A stretch of 64,000 nt of DNA. Source: Gemmatimonas sp. GTDB taxonomy: Bacteria > Gemmatimonadota > Gemmatimonadetes > Gemmatimonadales > Gemmatimonadaceae. The DNA lies in the NCBI GenBank assembly GCA_025361705.1, contig JANYJW010000051.1, forward strand, positions 1-64,000, written 5' to 3'. The position numbers were made by a program, and so were the translations under genes. Under the pieces are notes generated by a model, which was given only the letters and a program-made list of their open reading frames with translations, ran no database searches and was not told the origin of the DNA. Positions 54,014 through 62,696 of this stretch are shown piece by piece (within the stretch, counting starts at the first letter, position 1; every line of letters starts with the position of its first letter).

Positions 54014-55246
54014 ATGACCGCCACACGCGCCAAGCTGATGACGATGATGTTCCTCCAGTACTTCATCTGGGGGGTCTGGTTCGTGACGATGGGCACCTAC
54101 CTCGGCACGACGCTGCAGTTCACCGGCACGCAGATCGGTTCGGCGTACGGCGCAACGGCCATCGCCGCGCTCGTATCGCCGTTCTTCGTCGGGATGATCG
54201 CGGACCGCTTCTTCTCGTCCGAGAAGCTGCTCTCCATCCTGCACCTGCTTGGCGCGGCGTTGATGTACGTGGCGTCCACGCGCACGACGTTCGCCACGTT
54301 CTACCCGGTGCTCATCGGCTACGCGCTGTGCTACATGCCGACGCTGTCGCTCACCAACAGCATCAGCTTTCACCACGTCAAGGATCCGGCGCGCGAGTTC
54401 CCGGCCATCCGGGTGCTCGGCACCATCGGCTGGATCGTGGCCGGCATCATCGTGGGGAAGGTGCTGAAGGCCGACGCGCAGGCGTTGCCGATGCAGCTGG
54501 CCGCGTACGCGTCGGTGGTGATGGCGGCCTTCTCGCTGGTGCTGCCGCACACGCCGCCCAAGGCGGCGGGGACGCCGTTCAACTGGCACGACGCCATCGG
54601 CTTTGACGCGCTGCAGCTGCTGCGACAGTGGGACTTCCTGCTGTTCGTCGTCGGCTCGTTCCTGCTCTGCGTGCCGCTGCAGTTCTATTACTCGTTCGCC
54701 AATCTCTTCCTCAACGAGATTGGCGCGCCCGAGCCGGCATTCATCCAGTCGTTCGGGCAGATGAGCGAGATCTTCTTCATGCTCCTGCTGCCGTTCTTTC
54801 TGCGGAAGCTGGGCATCAAGTGGATCATGGTCGGTGGCATGGCCGCGTGGGCGCTGCGCTACTTCGCCTTTGCGCACGGCAACACCGGCGCCGGCATGTG
54901 GATGATCTACGGCGGCATCCTGCTGCATGGCGTCTGCTACGACTTCTTCTTCGTCGCCGGCCAGATCTATACCGACGAACGGGCCGGGGAGAAGATCCGC
55001 GGCGCCGCGCAGGGGCTGATCAACTTCGTGACCAACGGCGTCGGCTATTTCATCGGCGCATCGGTGTCCGGCGCCGTGGTGCAACGTTACACCGTGACCG
55101 CGGCGACAAGCGGCGCGGCGGCGTCGCACAACTGGCCCGCCATCTGGCTGCACCCGGCCGTCGCGGCCGCCGTGGTGATGGTGCTCTTCGCCTTCCTGTT
55201 CCGTCCCAAGACGACTGGCGCCACCGCGCCGTCTGCCTCCCACTGA
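54014..55246 (+). CDS. MFS transporter, nucleoside:H+ symporter-like
   Basis: A 410-residue membrane transporter with about 12 helices. It belongs to the NHS-type MFS family: [20 protein letters not shown] at the start, [18 protein letters not shown] in the first half, and [20 protein letters not shown] with [16 protein letters not shown] in the second. The family imports nucleosides or sugars with protons. It lies between the DUF1080 lipoprotein and the Gfo/Idh gene, so it may import the hydrolysis product. ATG at 54014 with GGAG upstream. Confidence 0.9.
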   Translation: MTATRAKLMTMMFLQYFIWGVWFVTMGTYLGTTLQFTGTQIGSAYGATAIAALVSPFFVGMIADRFFSSEKLLSILHLLGAALMYVASTRTTFATFYPVLIGYALCYMPTLSLTNSISFHHVKDPAREFPAIRVLGTIGWIVAGIIVGKVLKADAQALPMQLAAYASVVMAAFSLVLPHTPPKAAGTPFNWHDAIGFDALQLLRQWDFLLFVVGSFLLCVPLQFYYSFANLFLNEIGAPEPAFIQSFGQMSEIFFMLLLPFFLRKLGIKWIMVGGMAAWALRYFAFAHGNTGAGMWMIYGGILLHGVCYDFFFVAGQIYTDERAGEKIRGAAQGLINFVTNGVGYFIGASVSGAVVQRYTVTAATSGAAASHNWPAIWLHPAVAAAVVMVLFAFLFRPKTTGATAPSASH

Positions 55247-55257
55247 GGACCCCGACG

Positions 55258-56670
55258 ATGACGATCAACGAAAACGATTCCACGCCCGCCGCACCCGAAA
55301 GCGCCAGCGTGTCCCGCCGCGAGTTCGTGGAAAAGGCGTCGATGGCCGGCATGGCGTTCACCATCGTGCAGCCGCACGTCCTCGGCAGCCGCGGCGGGCG
55401 CCACGTCGCGCCCAGCGACAAGCTGAACGTCGCGTGCATTGGTGCCGGCGGCATGGGCGGCAGCGATGTGCGCGGGTTCGGCGCCAACGCCGACTGCAAC
55501 ATCTACGCGCTCTGCGACGTGGATGACGTGGCCGCCGAGCGCAGCTATCGCCTGCAGCCGCAGGCCAGGAAGTACAAGGACTACCGCGAGATGATCGACA
55601 AGGAGGCCAAGCACATCGATATCGTGACGGTCTCAACGCCCGATCATCATCACGCGGCAGCCTCGATGCTCGGCCTCAAGGCCGGCAAGCACGTCTACTG
55701 CCAGAAGCCGCTGGCCCGCACGGTGGCCGAGGTGCGTGCAATGAAGGCAGAGGCTGCGCGGCGCCCCAAACAGGCGACGCAGATGGGCAACCAGGGACAC
55801 GCCGCCGAGGGGACGCGCCTGGTGCGCGAGTGGGTGGAGGCGGGCCTTGTTGGCAAGATCGTGTCGGTGGATTTCTACACCAACCGTCCCATCTGGCCGC
55901 AGGGCATCCGGCGGCCGAGCGAAGCGCACAACGTGCCGCCGACGCTCGACTGGGAACTCTGGCTTGGCCCTGCGCAGTTCCGTCCGTACAACCCGGCGTA
56001 CGCGCCGTTCAACTGGCGCGGCTGGTGGGATTACGGCACCGGCGCCATGGGCGACATGGCCTGCCACATCATGGACTGCGCCGTGTGGACGCTGGGGCTC
56101 AAATTCCCGGGGCGCGTGATTCCCGAGACGTCGACGCTCTTCACCGAGACGGCGCCCAAGATGTCGCGTATCACGTACGAGTTCCCGGTGGCGGGGACGA
56201 TGAACGCCATCGGCAAGAACGGCACACTCACGCTGACGTGGCGCGACGGCGGCATCATCCCGGCGCGCCCCGAGGGGTGGACGGCGCTCGACGCGTGGCC
56301 GGCCTTTGAGGACGGATTCCAGCAGTGGACCGGCGAGAAGGGCACGATCATCGCCGGGACGTACGGCGAGAACCCGCGCCTGCTCGACGCGGAACTCGAC
56401 AAGACGGTGAAGGCGACCCCGATCGCGGTGAAGTACCCGCGCACCAAGGGTGTGTACGGCGAGTTCATCGAGGCCATCAAGGCCGGAACGCAGCCCGGCT
56501 CGAACATCGCGGGCCACGCGGGTCCGCTCACCGAGATGATCGTGCTCGGCAACCTCGCGGTGCGCGCGGGGCGCGCCATCGACCTCAACCCGACGACGGG
56601 CGAACTGCTCACCAAGGGGATCAACGAGGAGTGGATCACGCCGGTGTACCGGGCGGGGTACTCGTACTGA
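55258..56670 (+). CDS. Tat-exported Gfo/Idh/MocA-family oxidoreductase
   Basis: A 470-residue oxidoreductase. A twin-arginine signal (SRREFVEKASMAGMAF) precedes a Rossmann fold with LNVACIGAGGMGGSDVRG, STPDHHHAAASMLGLKAG and the EKP-like HVYCQKPLARTVAEV. The rest matches exported Gfo/Idh enzymes (GYHVPPT-like region replaced by HNVPPTLDWELWLGPAQF). The Tat signal means NAD(P) is loaded before export. It probably oxidises or isomerises a sugar or glycoside. GAGGA lies 8 bases before the ATG. Its TGA overlaps the next ATG by one base. Confidence 0.9.
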   Translation: MTINENDSTPAAPESASVSRREFVEKASMAGMAFTIVQPHVLGSRGGRHVAPSDKLNVACIGAGGMGGSDVRGFGANADCNIYALCDVDDVAAERSYRLQPQARKYKDYREMIDKEAKHIDIVTVSTPDHHHAAASMLGLKAGKHVYCQKPLARTVAEVRAMKAEAARRPKQATQMGNQGHAAEGTRLVREWVEAGLVGKIVSVDFYTNRPIWPQGIRRPSEAHNVPPTLDWELWLGPAQFRPYNPAYAPFNWRGWWDYGTGAMGDMACHIMDCAVWTLGLKFPGRVIPETSTLFTETAPKMSRITYEFPVAGTMNAIGKNGTLTLTWRDGGIIPARPEGWTALDAWPAFEDGFQQWTGEKGTIIAGTYGENPRLLDAELDKTVKATPIAVKYPRTKGVYGEFIEAIKAGTQPGSNIAGHAGPLTEMIVLGNLAVRAGRAIDLNPTTGELLTKGINEEWITPVYRAGYSY

Positions 56671-58508
56671 TGCGGCGACACGGCTTCGTTCTGGCGGCAG
56701 TCTTCGGTGGCCTGAGTGCCGCCGCATCAGGGGAACAGGCACAGGCACAGAAGGCGCCTGCGCCGGCGGCGACGAAGCACGTGCAGGTGCAGCCGGTCGT
56801 GTACGCGCCCGACGCCAATGCGCTGATCGCCGACCGCGGCAGCGAGATGCGCGGCGTCGTGGAGCGCTACTCTGCCGACCGCGGGGTGCTGCTGCGGCGC
56901 TATCCGCAGCAGTACTCCGCCCCGCAGCGCGACGTGCTCACCAGGTTCTATGATGCGTGGACCGCGCAGCTCACGGCCATCGACTTCAGTAAGCTGGGCC
57001 TCGATGCCAAGGCCGACCATGTGCTGCTGCGCAATCGCATCGAGGAAGCCAAGGAGGAGTTGCAGCGCGAGGCAAAGGTCTATGCCGAGCTCGGCGCGCT
57101 GCTGCCGTTCGGCGATTCGGTGTTCGCGCTCGAGGATGCGCGCCGCCGCATGGAAACCGTGGACGGCGCGCGCTCAGCCAAGACGCTGACGTTCATCGGT
57201 GCCAACGTGAACGCGCTGCGCGCCAAGCTTGAAAACCCGCCCAAGGGCGACTCGTCGGCCGCCAGGATCACCAAGGTGGCGGCGTATCGCGCCGCCGAGG
57301 TGACGGCGACGCTGCGCACCACGCTGCGCAGCTGGTACCAGTTCTACAACGGCTACGATCCACTTTTCTCGTGGTGGACGGGCGCGCCGTATCGCTCGGC
57401 CGATTCCGCACTGACCAACTACCAGCGCGTGCTGCGCGAGAAGATCGTCGGCTGGAAGCGCGGCGACGACGAGCCCATTGTCGGCTTGCCCATCGGGCGT
57501 GCGGCCATCGAGACGAGCATCCGGCATGAGATGCTGCCGTATTCGCCCGAGGAGCTCATCGCCATCGCCCAGAAGGAGCTCGACTGGGGCGAAAGCGAGA
57601 TGAAGAAGGCGTCGCGAGAGATGGGTTTCGGCGATGACTGGAAGGCCGCGATGGAGAAGGTGAAGCAGAGCGCGGTGGCGCCCGGTGAGCAAGTGAACCT
57701 TGTGCGCGACCTCGAATTCGAGGCGCTGGCGTGGTTCAAGGCGCACGACATGATCACCGTGCCGCCACTCGCGCAGGACGTGTGGCGCATCGAGATGATT
57801 CCGCCCGAGCGGCAGAAGGTGTCGCCGTTCTTCCTTGGCGGCGAAGTGCTGCAGGTGGCGTATCCCACCGACAGCATGTCGGACGACGACAAGATGATGG
57901 CGATGCGCGGCAACAACCCGCACTTCTCGCACGCCACCGTCTTTCACGAGATGATCCCCGGGCACCACATGCAGGGATTCATGAATGCGCGATACTATCC
58001 GTACCGCCGTGAATTCGGCACGCCGTTCTGGAGTGAGGGGAGCGCGTTCTACTGGGAGACCATCGCCTGGGACAACGGCTTCCACAGCTCTCCCGAGGAT
58101 CGCATCGGGGCGCTGTTCTGGCGCATGCACCGCTCGGCGCGGATCATCTTCTCGCTCAACTTCCATCTCGGCAACTGGACGCCGCAGCAGTGCATCGAGT
58201 TCCTCATCGACCGGGTGGGACACGAGCGGGCCAACGCCACGGCCGAGGTGCGTCGTTCGTTCAACGGGTCATACGGGCCGTTGTACCAGGTGGCGTACAT
58301 GATGGGCGGGCTGCAGTTCCGCGCGCTGCATCACGAGGTGGTGGACGGCGGCCAGTTGACGAATCGGCAATTTCATGACTTCATCTATACGCACGGCACG
58401 ATGCCCGTGGAGATGGTGCGGGTGCTGATGCTCAAGCAGCCGCTGACGCGGGACTTCAGCACGCAGTGGAAGTTCGCTGCGACTCTTCCGCCCCCCGGAG
58501 GCAAGTAG
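56670..58508 (+). CDS. Exported DUF885 zinc metallopeptidase-like protein
   Basis: A 612-residue secreted protein with a signal peptide (VLAAVFGGLSAAASG). The DUF885 region contains a zinc-type motif HEMIPGHHMQG, followed by FWSEGSAFYWE with a probable third ligand. Members are presumed metallopeptidases with unknown substrates. Start ATG overlaps the preceding stop, implying coupled translation with the oxidoreductase. Its linkage to a sugar cluster is unexplained; a glycopeptide substrate is one possibility. Confidence 0.88.
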   Translation: MRRHGFVLAAVFGGLSAAASGEQAQAQKAPAPAATKHVQVQPVVYAPDANALIADRGSEMRGVVERYSADRGVLLRRYPQQYSAPQRDVLTRFYDAWTAQLTAIDFSKLGLDAKADHVLLRNRIEEAKEELQREAKVYAELGALLPFGDSVFALEDARRRMETVDGARSAKTLTFIGANVNALRAKLENPPKGDSSAARITKVAAYRAAEVTATLRTTLRSWYQFYNGYDPLFSWWTGAPYRSADSALTNYQRVLREKIVGWKRGDDEPIVGLPIGRAAIETSIRHEMLPYSPEELIAIAQKELDWGESEMKKASREMGFGDDWKAAMEKVKQSAVAPGEQVNLVRDLEFEALAWFKAHDMITVPPLAQDVWRIEMIPPERQKVSPFFLGGEVLQVAYPTDSMSDDDKMMAMRGNNPHFSHATVFHEMIPGHHMQGFMNARYYPYRREFGTPFWSEGSAFYWETIAWDNGFHSSPEDRIGALFWRMHRSARIIFSLNFHLGNWTPQQCIEFLIDRVGHERANATAEVRRSFNGSYGPLYQVAYMMGGLQFRALHHEVVDGGQLTNRQFHDFIYTHGTMPVEMVRVLMLKQPLTRDFSTQWKFAATLPPPGGK

Positions 58509-58511
58509 GCC

Positions 58512-59153
58512 ATGACGGTGCGCGTGGAAGCGGCGGTCGACTCCTTTGCGGGGGCGCTGGCGGCGCAGGAAGCCGGGGTGCACCGCATTGAGCTGTGCGG
58601 CCCGCTGCATGAGGGTGGAACAACGCCGAGTGCCGGGCTCATTGCCCGGTGCCTCGAGCGGCTGCTTGTGTCGGTGCACGTGCTCGTGCGCCCGCGCGTC
58701 GGTGACTTTGTCTACACCGACGACGAGTTCGAGATCATGAAGCGCGACGTCGCGGTAGCCAAGGAACTGGGCGCCGACGGCGTGGTGATCGGCATCCTCA
58801 CTCCCGACGGCGAAGTAGACGCTGACCGGCTGGCTGAACTGCACGCCGTGGCGAGCCCGCTGCGCGTGGGCTTCCACCGCGCGTTCGACGTGGTGAAGGA
58901 TCAGGACGAAGCGCTCGAGCTGCTCGTGTCGCTGCAGTTCGACTGCATCCTGACGAGCGGCGCGGCGAAGACTGCGGCAAAGGGCGCCGGGCGCATTAAG
59001 CATCTCGTCGAGCGGGCGGGCGATCGCATCAGCGTCATTGCGGGCGGGTCGATCACGCCGGACAATGTCGTGGCGCTCGTGACGGAGACCGGCGTGCGGA
59101 ACGTGCACGGGCGGGTGTATGCGGGAATGGCGGGGGTGGTGGAGGGATTGTAG
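58512..59153 (+). CDS. cutC: CutC family protein
   Basis: A 213-residue TIM-barrel protein: VEAAVDSFAGALAAQEAGVH, RIELCGPLHEGGTTPSAG, VLVRPRVGDFVYTDDE, DGVVIGILTPDGEVD, GFHRAFDVVKD and LTSGAAKTAAKG are all CutC signatures. It was named for copper homeostasis but the role is disputed and its position at the end of a carbohydrate cluster argues for a metabolic function. Starts 3 bases after the DUF885 stop. Followed by a clear terminator (59176-59197). Confidence 0.92.
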   Translation: MTVRVEAAVDSFAGALAAQEAGVHRIELCGPLHEGGTTPSAGLIARCLERLLVSVHVLVRPRVGDFVYTDDEFEIMKRDVAVAKELGADGVVIGILTPDGEVDADRLAELHAVASPLRVGFHRAFDVVKDQDEALELLVSLQFDCILTSGAAKTAAKGAGRIKHLVERAGDRISVIAGGSITPDNVVALVTETGVRNVHGRVYAGMAGVVEGL

Positions 59154-59175
59154 GTCACCTGATCCCTGAAAGCAC

Positions 59176-59197
59176 AACGGCGCCGTGAGGCGCCGTT
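59176..59197 (+). terminator. Terminator after cutC
   Basis: AACGGCGCC (59176-59184) and GGCGCCGTT (59189-59197) form a perfect 9-bp stem with a GTGA loop, followed by TTGCGTTCC. It closes the sugar cluster at 22 bases from the cutC stop. Confidence 0.8.
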
Positions 59198-59454
59198 TGC
59201 GTTCCTGCGGCCTGAAAACTTGCTCGCGTGGCAGTTTGCAGTGACCGTCCCTACAGAGCAGTAAGGGGGGGGCTTAGGGCAATGCCTGAATCTCGGCGTG
59301 GATGGCCTGACGTTACATAGCGTGATAGATAATGCCCCGTGCCACCTATACCATGTGACTGATGGAAGGACGCTGGCGGTACCTCTTGCCTTGAGGTTCA
59401 GATTCTGGAGTCCAAGTGCTATGACCTTGGTGGCCACCCGAACGCCACGTCAGC
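59198..59454. other. Intergenic region before the AraC gene
   Basis: About 257 bases without a supported gene. The sequence is visibly richer in A+T than the preceding 59 kb and starts a less GC-rich region to the window end. GATAAT at 59328-59333 is a possible -10 box, but no good -35 lies 16-18 bases upstream. Confidence 0.4.
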
Positions 59455-60369
59455 ATGACGGTGATTGACCATCCGTATCGGCAAACGCTCGCCCCCGGTG
59501 CAACTGACCAACTGCCGAGCGTCTTCCTCGCATGCGGGGATGGGAGCGGACGTGCGTTCTGGGTTGATGATTGCAGGGACGCACAACGGCTTCGCGCCGC
59601 CGTGGCCTTTCGGGAGCATCGTGGCCGTCGCGTGCTGGTCGTCGTGCCAGCGCAGTTCGATGCAGAACTGACACCACTTGAGTTCGCTGCCGTGCCCGTC
59701 ACTCTCCTGCGCGACATCAGTGTGCTGACCATCGGGAAGCGGGGCGGCGCTGCCGGCGACTGGAGTCAGTTGCGCAACCTTGTACCGGTGCGGGAGATCG
59801 ACGATAGGTCCCTGCCATATGTCGGGGACTGTGCGGCAGCCCATTTGGCCGACGGAATCGACGGGGATGCCTATCTGAGGGCGATGTGTGCCGTGAATGG
59901 TCACTACGGCGAGGTCACTCGGCGCCTTGCGGCGCACGTCCTCGCCGGTGGGTGCCGCGAAGCCAATCTGCCAGCGCTTGCAGGTGCTCTCTGCCTGAGT
60001 CGAGCGACGATGCGGCGACGCGTGCTCGAGGAATGTAGGGTGCCGCCAGGTAGTGTCGTCGCCTTACTGCGTGTGATGCTTGCATGCTTGCTTTCGGAGC
60101 GTGGCGGCATGCCAACATCCCAACTCGCCGCGTGCATCGGCGTACGCGACTCGAGAACCGTGCGCGCGCTGGTCCGGCGTTACACGGGACTGTCCTTGGA
60201 GCAATTGCGTGCGACCCGGGCGCGGATAATCGACGACAGCGCGGTACTGCAGTGGCTCGTTGGTGAGGTGCGAAAGGAGAATCGTGTGTGCTGCGCGGAC
60301 ACCCAGCAACACCGGCCTATGCCAGTGATTGAATCATTCGTGCAGGTGAATGAACCGAATGCGCTGTAG
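59455..60369 (+). CDS. AraC-type transcriptional regulator
   Basis: A 304-residue protein. Its C-terminal part (about 170-270) has the paired helix-turn-helix of AraC regulators: LPALAGALCLSRATMRRRVLEE and SQLAACIGVRDSRTVRALVR followed by RYTGLSLEQLR. The N-terminal part is not a recognisable sugar-binding cupin; it may be a receiver-like or novel sensor. It starts the AT-richer cluster and is separated by 64 bases from the Cys-rich peptide gene, so it is a candidate regulator of that cluster. Confidence 0.7.
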   Translation: MTVIDHPYRQTLAPGATDQLPSVFLACGDGSGRAFWVDDCRDAQRLRAAVAFREHRGRRVLVVVPAQFDAELTPLEFAAVPVTLLRDISVLTIGKRGGAAGDWSQLRNLVPVREIDDRSLPYVGDCAAAHLADGIDGDAYLRAMCAVNGHYGEVTRRLAAHVLAGGCREANLPALAGALCLSRATMRRRVLEECRVPPGSVVALLRVMLACLLSERGGMPTSQLAACIGVRDSRTVRALVRRYTGLSLEQLRATRARIIDDSAVLQWLVGEVRKENRVCCADTQQHRPMPVIESFVQVNEPNAL

Positions 60370-60433
60370 CCGTAGCTGGCCATAGCGAGCATTCTCGCCG
60401 CTCGTAGGCATCACCCACCTGTAAGGAGGCTTG

Positions 60434-60688
60434 ATGAAAGCGTCGCGATTGATTGTGAGGGCAACCGCAGTAGCTGTGATGGCGATTGCAGCGGCCATCA
60501 CCACACCGAAGGCCGAGGCGGCCGTGCCGGCCAGGGAGGGGTGCGTCTATTGCATCGACATTTGCGCAACGGAGGCAGGTCAGCAGCTCGGCTGCATGCA
60601 ACAGTGTTACAGCAGCAAGAACACTTGCCACGAGGGTGAATGCGGCGGCAACATGGCGCGCCAACACTGCACAACCTACGATCAATAG
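60434..60688 (+). CDS. Cys-rich secreted peptide precursor
   Basis: An 84-residue precursor. A signal peptide (VRATAVAVMAIAAAITTPKAEA) precedes a mature part of about 55 residues with eight Cys residues: 37, 40, 44, 54, 58, 65, 70 and 79 (EGCVYCIDIC, CMQQCYSSKNTC, GECGG). AAGGAGG sits 6 bases before the ATG, the strongest ribosome site seen in this window. The length, leader and Cys pattern recall NVEALA-type peptide precursors of Bacteroidota, with TPKAEAA in place of the NVEALA motif. A terminator-like hairpin follows directly. Confidence 0.75.
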   Translation: MKASRLIVRATAVAVMAIAAAITTPKAEAAVPAREGCVYCIDICATEAGQQLGCMQQCYSSKNTCHEGECGGNMARQHCTTYDQ

Positions 60689-60699
60689 GCAATGTGGGT

Positions 60700-60730
60700 T
60701 GGGTGGCCGCCGCTGTCCGGCGGTCACCCA
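60700..60730 (+). terminator. Intra-cluster attenuator-type hairpin
   Basis: GGGTGGCCGCCG (60701-60712) pairs with CGGCGGTCACCC (60718-60729, one G-T wobble) around a 5-base loop, plus an outer T-A pair. It lies 12 bases after the peptide stop and before the thioredoxin-like gene. Partial termination here would favour the peptide message. Confidence 0.75.
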
Positions 60731-60778
60731 CCCGAGCAGGGCCTTGGCGAAGCATACCCTGAGCGATAGGACCATCCA

Positions 60779-61471
60779 ATGAACGATCGAATTGAAGGGC
60801 TCCTCTCCGTGGTACTGACAGTTGCGGCTCTTGGAATTGGTGCGTCTGTGGTACATCGCGAGTTCATCGCCAAGCCGCAAGAGGCAACCGTCGCGAGAGG
60901 TGCGGCACCCACGCGCGAAGCTCAATTCGCGCAGGCGAGAGCAGCAGGCGTGTTGATCGGCAAGGCGAGTGCGCGCGTGCAGATCGTCGAGTTCAGCGAT
61001 CTGGAGTGCCCGTCGTGCCGGGGTTTTCACGCCGAAATCGAACCCGTGCTGAAGGAATATCCTGACGACGTCGCCCTGACATTCGTCCACTTTCCGCTTT
61101 CACAGCATCGGTTCGCGCTTCCTGCCGCGCGTGCCGCGGATTGCGCCCTGTCATTTGGCCGATTTCATGAGTTCGTGCGCGCGGTCTTCGAGAAGCAGGA
61201 CTCCCTCGGTCTCAAGTCCTGGGGCAGCTATGCTACTGATGCGGCGATCGTGGATACCACGGCCATTAGCGCCTGCGCGAGTGCAAGCGCAAACCCTGGG
61301 CGCGTCGAACGGGGCCGAGCGTTGGGACGCCAGATGCAGATTGACGGAACCCCGACGGTGATGGTCAACGGATGGCGTTTCAATCGCACTCCAAGCGCCG
61401 CAGACCTGCGCGCCGCCGTCGCGCAGGTGCGGGCCGGAAAGGAGCCGATGGGCCTTCCCGCTGCGAACTAG
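60779..61471 (+). CDS. Membrane-anchored DsbA-like thioredoxin
   Basis: A 230-residue protein with one N-terminal helix (LLSVVLTVAALGIGASVV) and an extracytoplasmic thioredoxin fold. The redox motif is C77-P-S-C80 in SDLECPSCRGF, and the cis-proline segment is DGTPTVMVNG. This is the DsbA/Thioredoxin_4 layout that oxidises or isomerises disulfides. Two further Cys (ADCALSF, SACASAS) lie in the helical insertion. As the nearest downstream neighbour of an eight-Cys secreted peptide, it is the likely enzyme that folds that peptide. Confidence 0.88.
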   Translation: MNDRIEGLLSVVLTVAALGIGASVVHREFIAKPQEATVARGAAPTREAQFAQARAAGVLIGKASARVQIVEFSDLECPSCRGFHAEIEPVLKEYPDDVALTFVHFPLSQHRFALPAARAADCALSFGRFHEFVRAVFEKQDSLGLKSWGSYATDAAIVDTTAISACASASANPGRVERGRALGRQMQIDGTPTVMVNGWRFNRTPSAADLRAAVAQVRAGKEPMGLPAAN

Positions 61472-61558
61472 ATGGTTCACGATAGGCATCAGTCCCGCCC
61501 GCCCGCAGTCCAGACGGCTACGCTCGCCTACCTACACCTGTCAACTCGGGTAACCTGA

Positions 61559-62692
61559 ATGCGCGCTCTTCAATGGGGTCTCGGTAGTGTGGTTGGGGCA
61601 CTTCTGTGCAGCGCTGGCGGCACCTCATTGTGCGGTGCGCAATCGCTGTGGCCCAGCGAGAAGCAGCCATCTCTGTCTATCCCACAGAGCGCGACCGCTT
61701 TGATCGCGTCCGCCACCCGGCTGCCAGGAGGACAGATCGCCGTCGCGGACGCGGCGCGAGGCCTGAGCCTGTTTGACGCGCAGGGGAAGATGCGATGGTC
61801 AGCTGAACAACGGCCAGCATCAGGAATGCCGGCGGAGCCGACTTGGGTCGGGGCCTGTGGTCGCGATTCGCTGTACGTGTGGGACGCCGCAGAGAACAGG
61901 TTAGCCGTGTTGGATCGCGCTGGTGTGATGGTGCGTGAGGTGAAACTGGGCAGCGAACCGCTCATATGGACGGCGAGGTGCTCTGCAACGGGGGCGTTCG
62001 CATTTCAGGGATGGCAGCGACTGGCTCCGCGGGCGCGCAGCATGATGGACCGCACGCGCCCGTATCAGTTCGCGCCGACGGTGATCTCCATCGTCGTTAC
62101 TGATGCATCGGGCCGCCAGACGGGAATACTTCGGGACGTGAGTGCCGGTGAGATTGTGCTCGTAAAACCGACAAGTGGGGGTGCGCTAGGCGGACCGCGG
62201 CCGTTTGGGTCAGGTGCATCTGTCTCCTTCACCGGGACCCAGTTGGTGGTCGGCGTACCTGATTCAGGGAGAGTCGGGCTCTTTGATGCTACTGCGAAAC
62301 AGCAAGCATGGTTGGCGGTGTCGGCGCGTCCAGTGCGCCTAGACCGCGCAGTCTATTTTCGTGAAATCCGATGGCTCGTGCCGACGTTTGGCGGGATTGC
62401 GCGCGACCGGACGATGGCGCTGTTCGATTCGCTCCCGTTCGTAGCGCAGGCGCCACCGTTTACTGCGGTGTTCGGCGATCCCGCAGGTCTCGTCTGGAGA
62501 AGTGTCCTCGATGCAAACGCGGATGTCACGGTCTTGCGCGGGATGACGAATGATGGCCAAGACGTTGCGGAACTGCGGCTGCCGGAAGCGATGCGAGTGT
62601 TCGAAGTGGGCACTGACTACGTACTTGGCTGGACGATCCCGACGGCTGGTGGATCGCGGATCGTGATGTTCAAGTTCACGCGCATGCGGTAG
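61559..62692 (+). CDS. Exported six-bladed beta-propeller-like protein
   Basis: A 377-residue exported protein (signal VVGALLCSAGGTSLCGAQ). Repeats such as PGGQIAVADAARGLSLFDAQ, DSLYVWDAAENRLAVLDRAG and GTQLVVGVPDSGRVGLFDAT show NHL/six-bladed propeller blades. No catalytic domain. In Bacteroidota similar propellers accompany NVEALA-type peptides and thioredoxin-like proteins. It lies 87 bases after the DsbA-like gene and 4 before the receptor-like gene. Confidence 0.75.
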   Translation: MRALQWGLGSVVGALLCSAGGTSLCGAQSLWPSEKQPSLSIPQSATALIASATRLPGGQIAVADAARGLSLFDAQGKMRWSAEQRPASGMPAEPTWVGACGRDSLYVWDAAENRLAVLDRAGVMVREVKLGSEPLIWTARCSATGAFAFQGWQRLAPRARSMMDRTRPYQFAPTVISIVVTDASGRQTGILRDVSAGEIVLVKPTSGGALGGPRPFGSGASVSFTGTQLVVGVPDSGRVGLFDATAKQQAWLAVSARPVRLDRAVYFREIRWLVPTFGGIARDRTMALFDSLPFVAQAPPFTAVFGDPAGLVWRSVLDANADVTVLRGMTNDGQDVAELRLPEAMRVFEVGTDYVLGWTIPTAGGSRIVMFKFTRMR

Positions 62693-62696
62693 AAAT

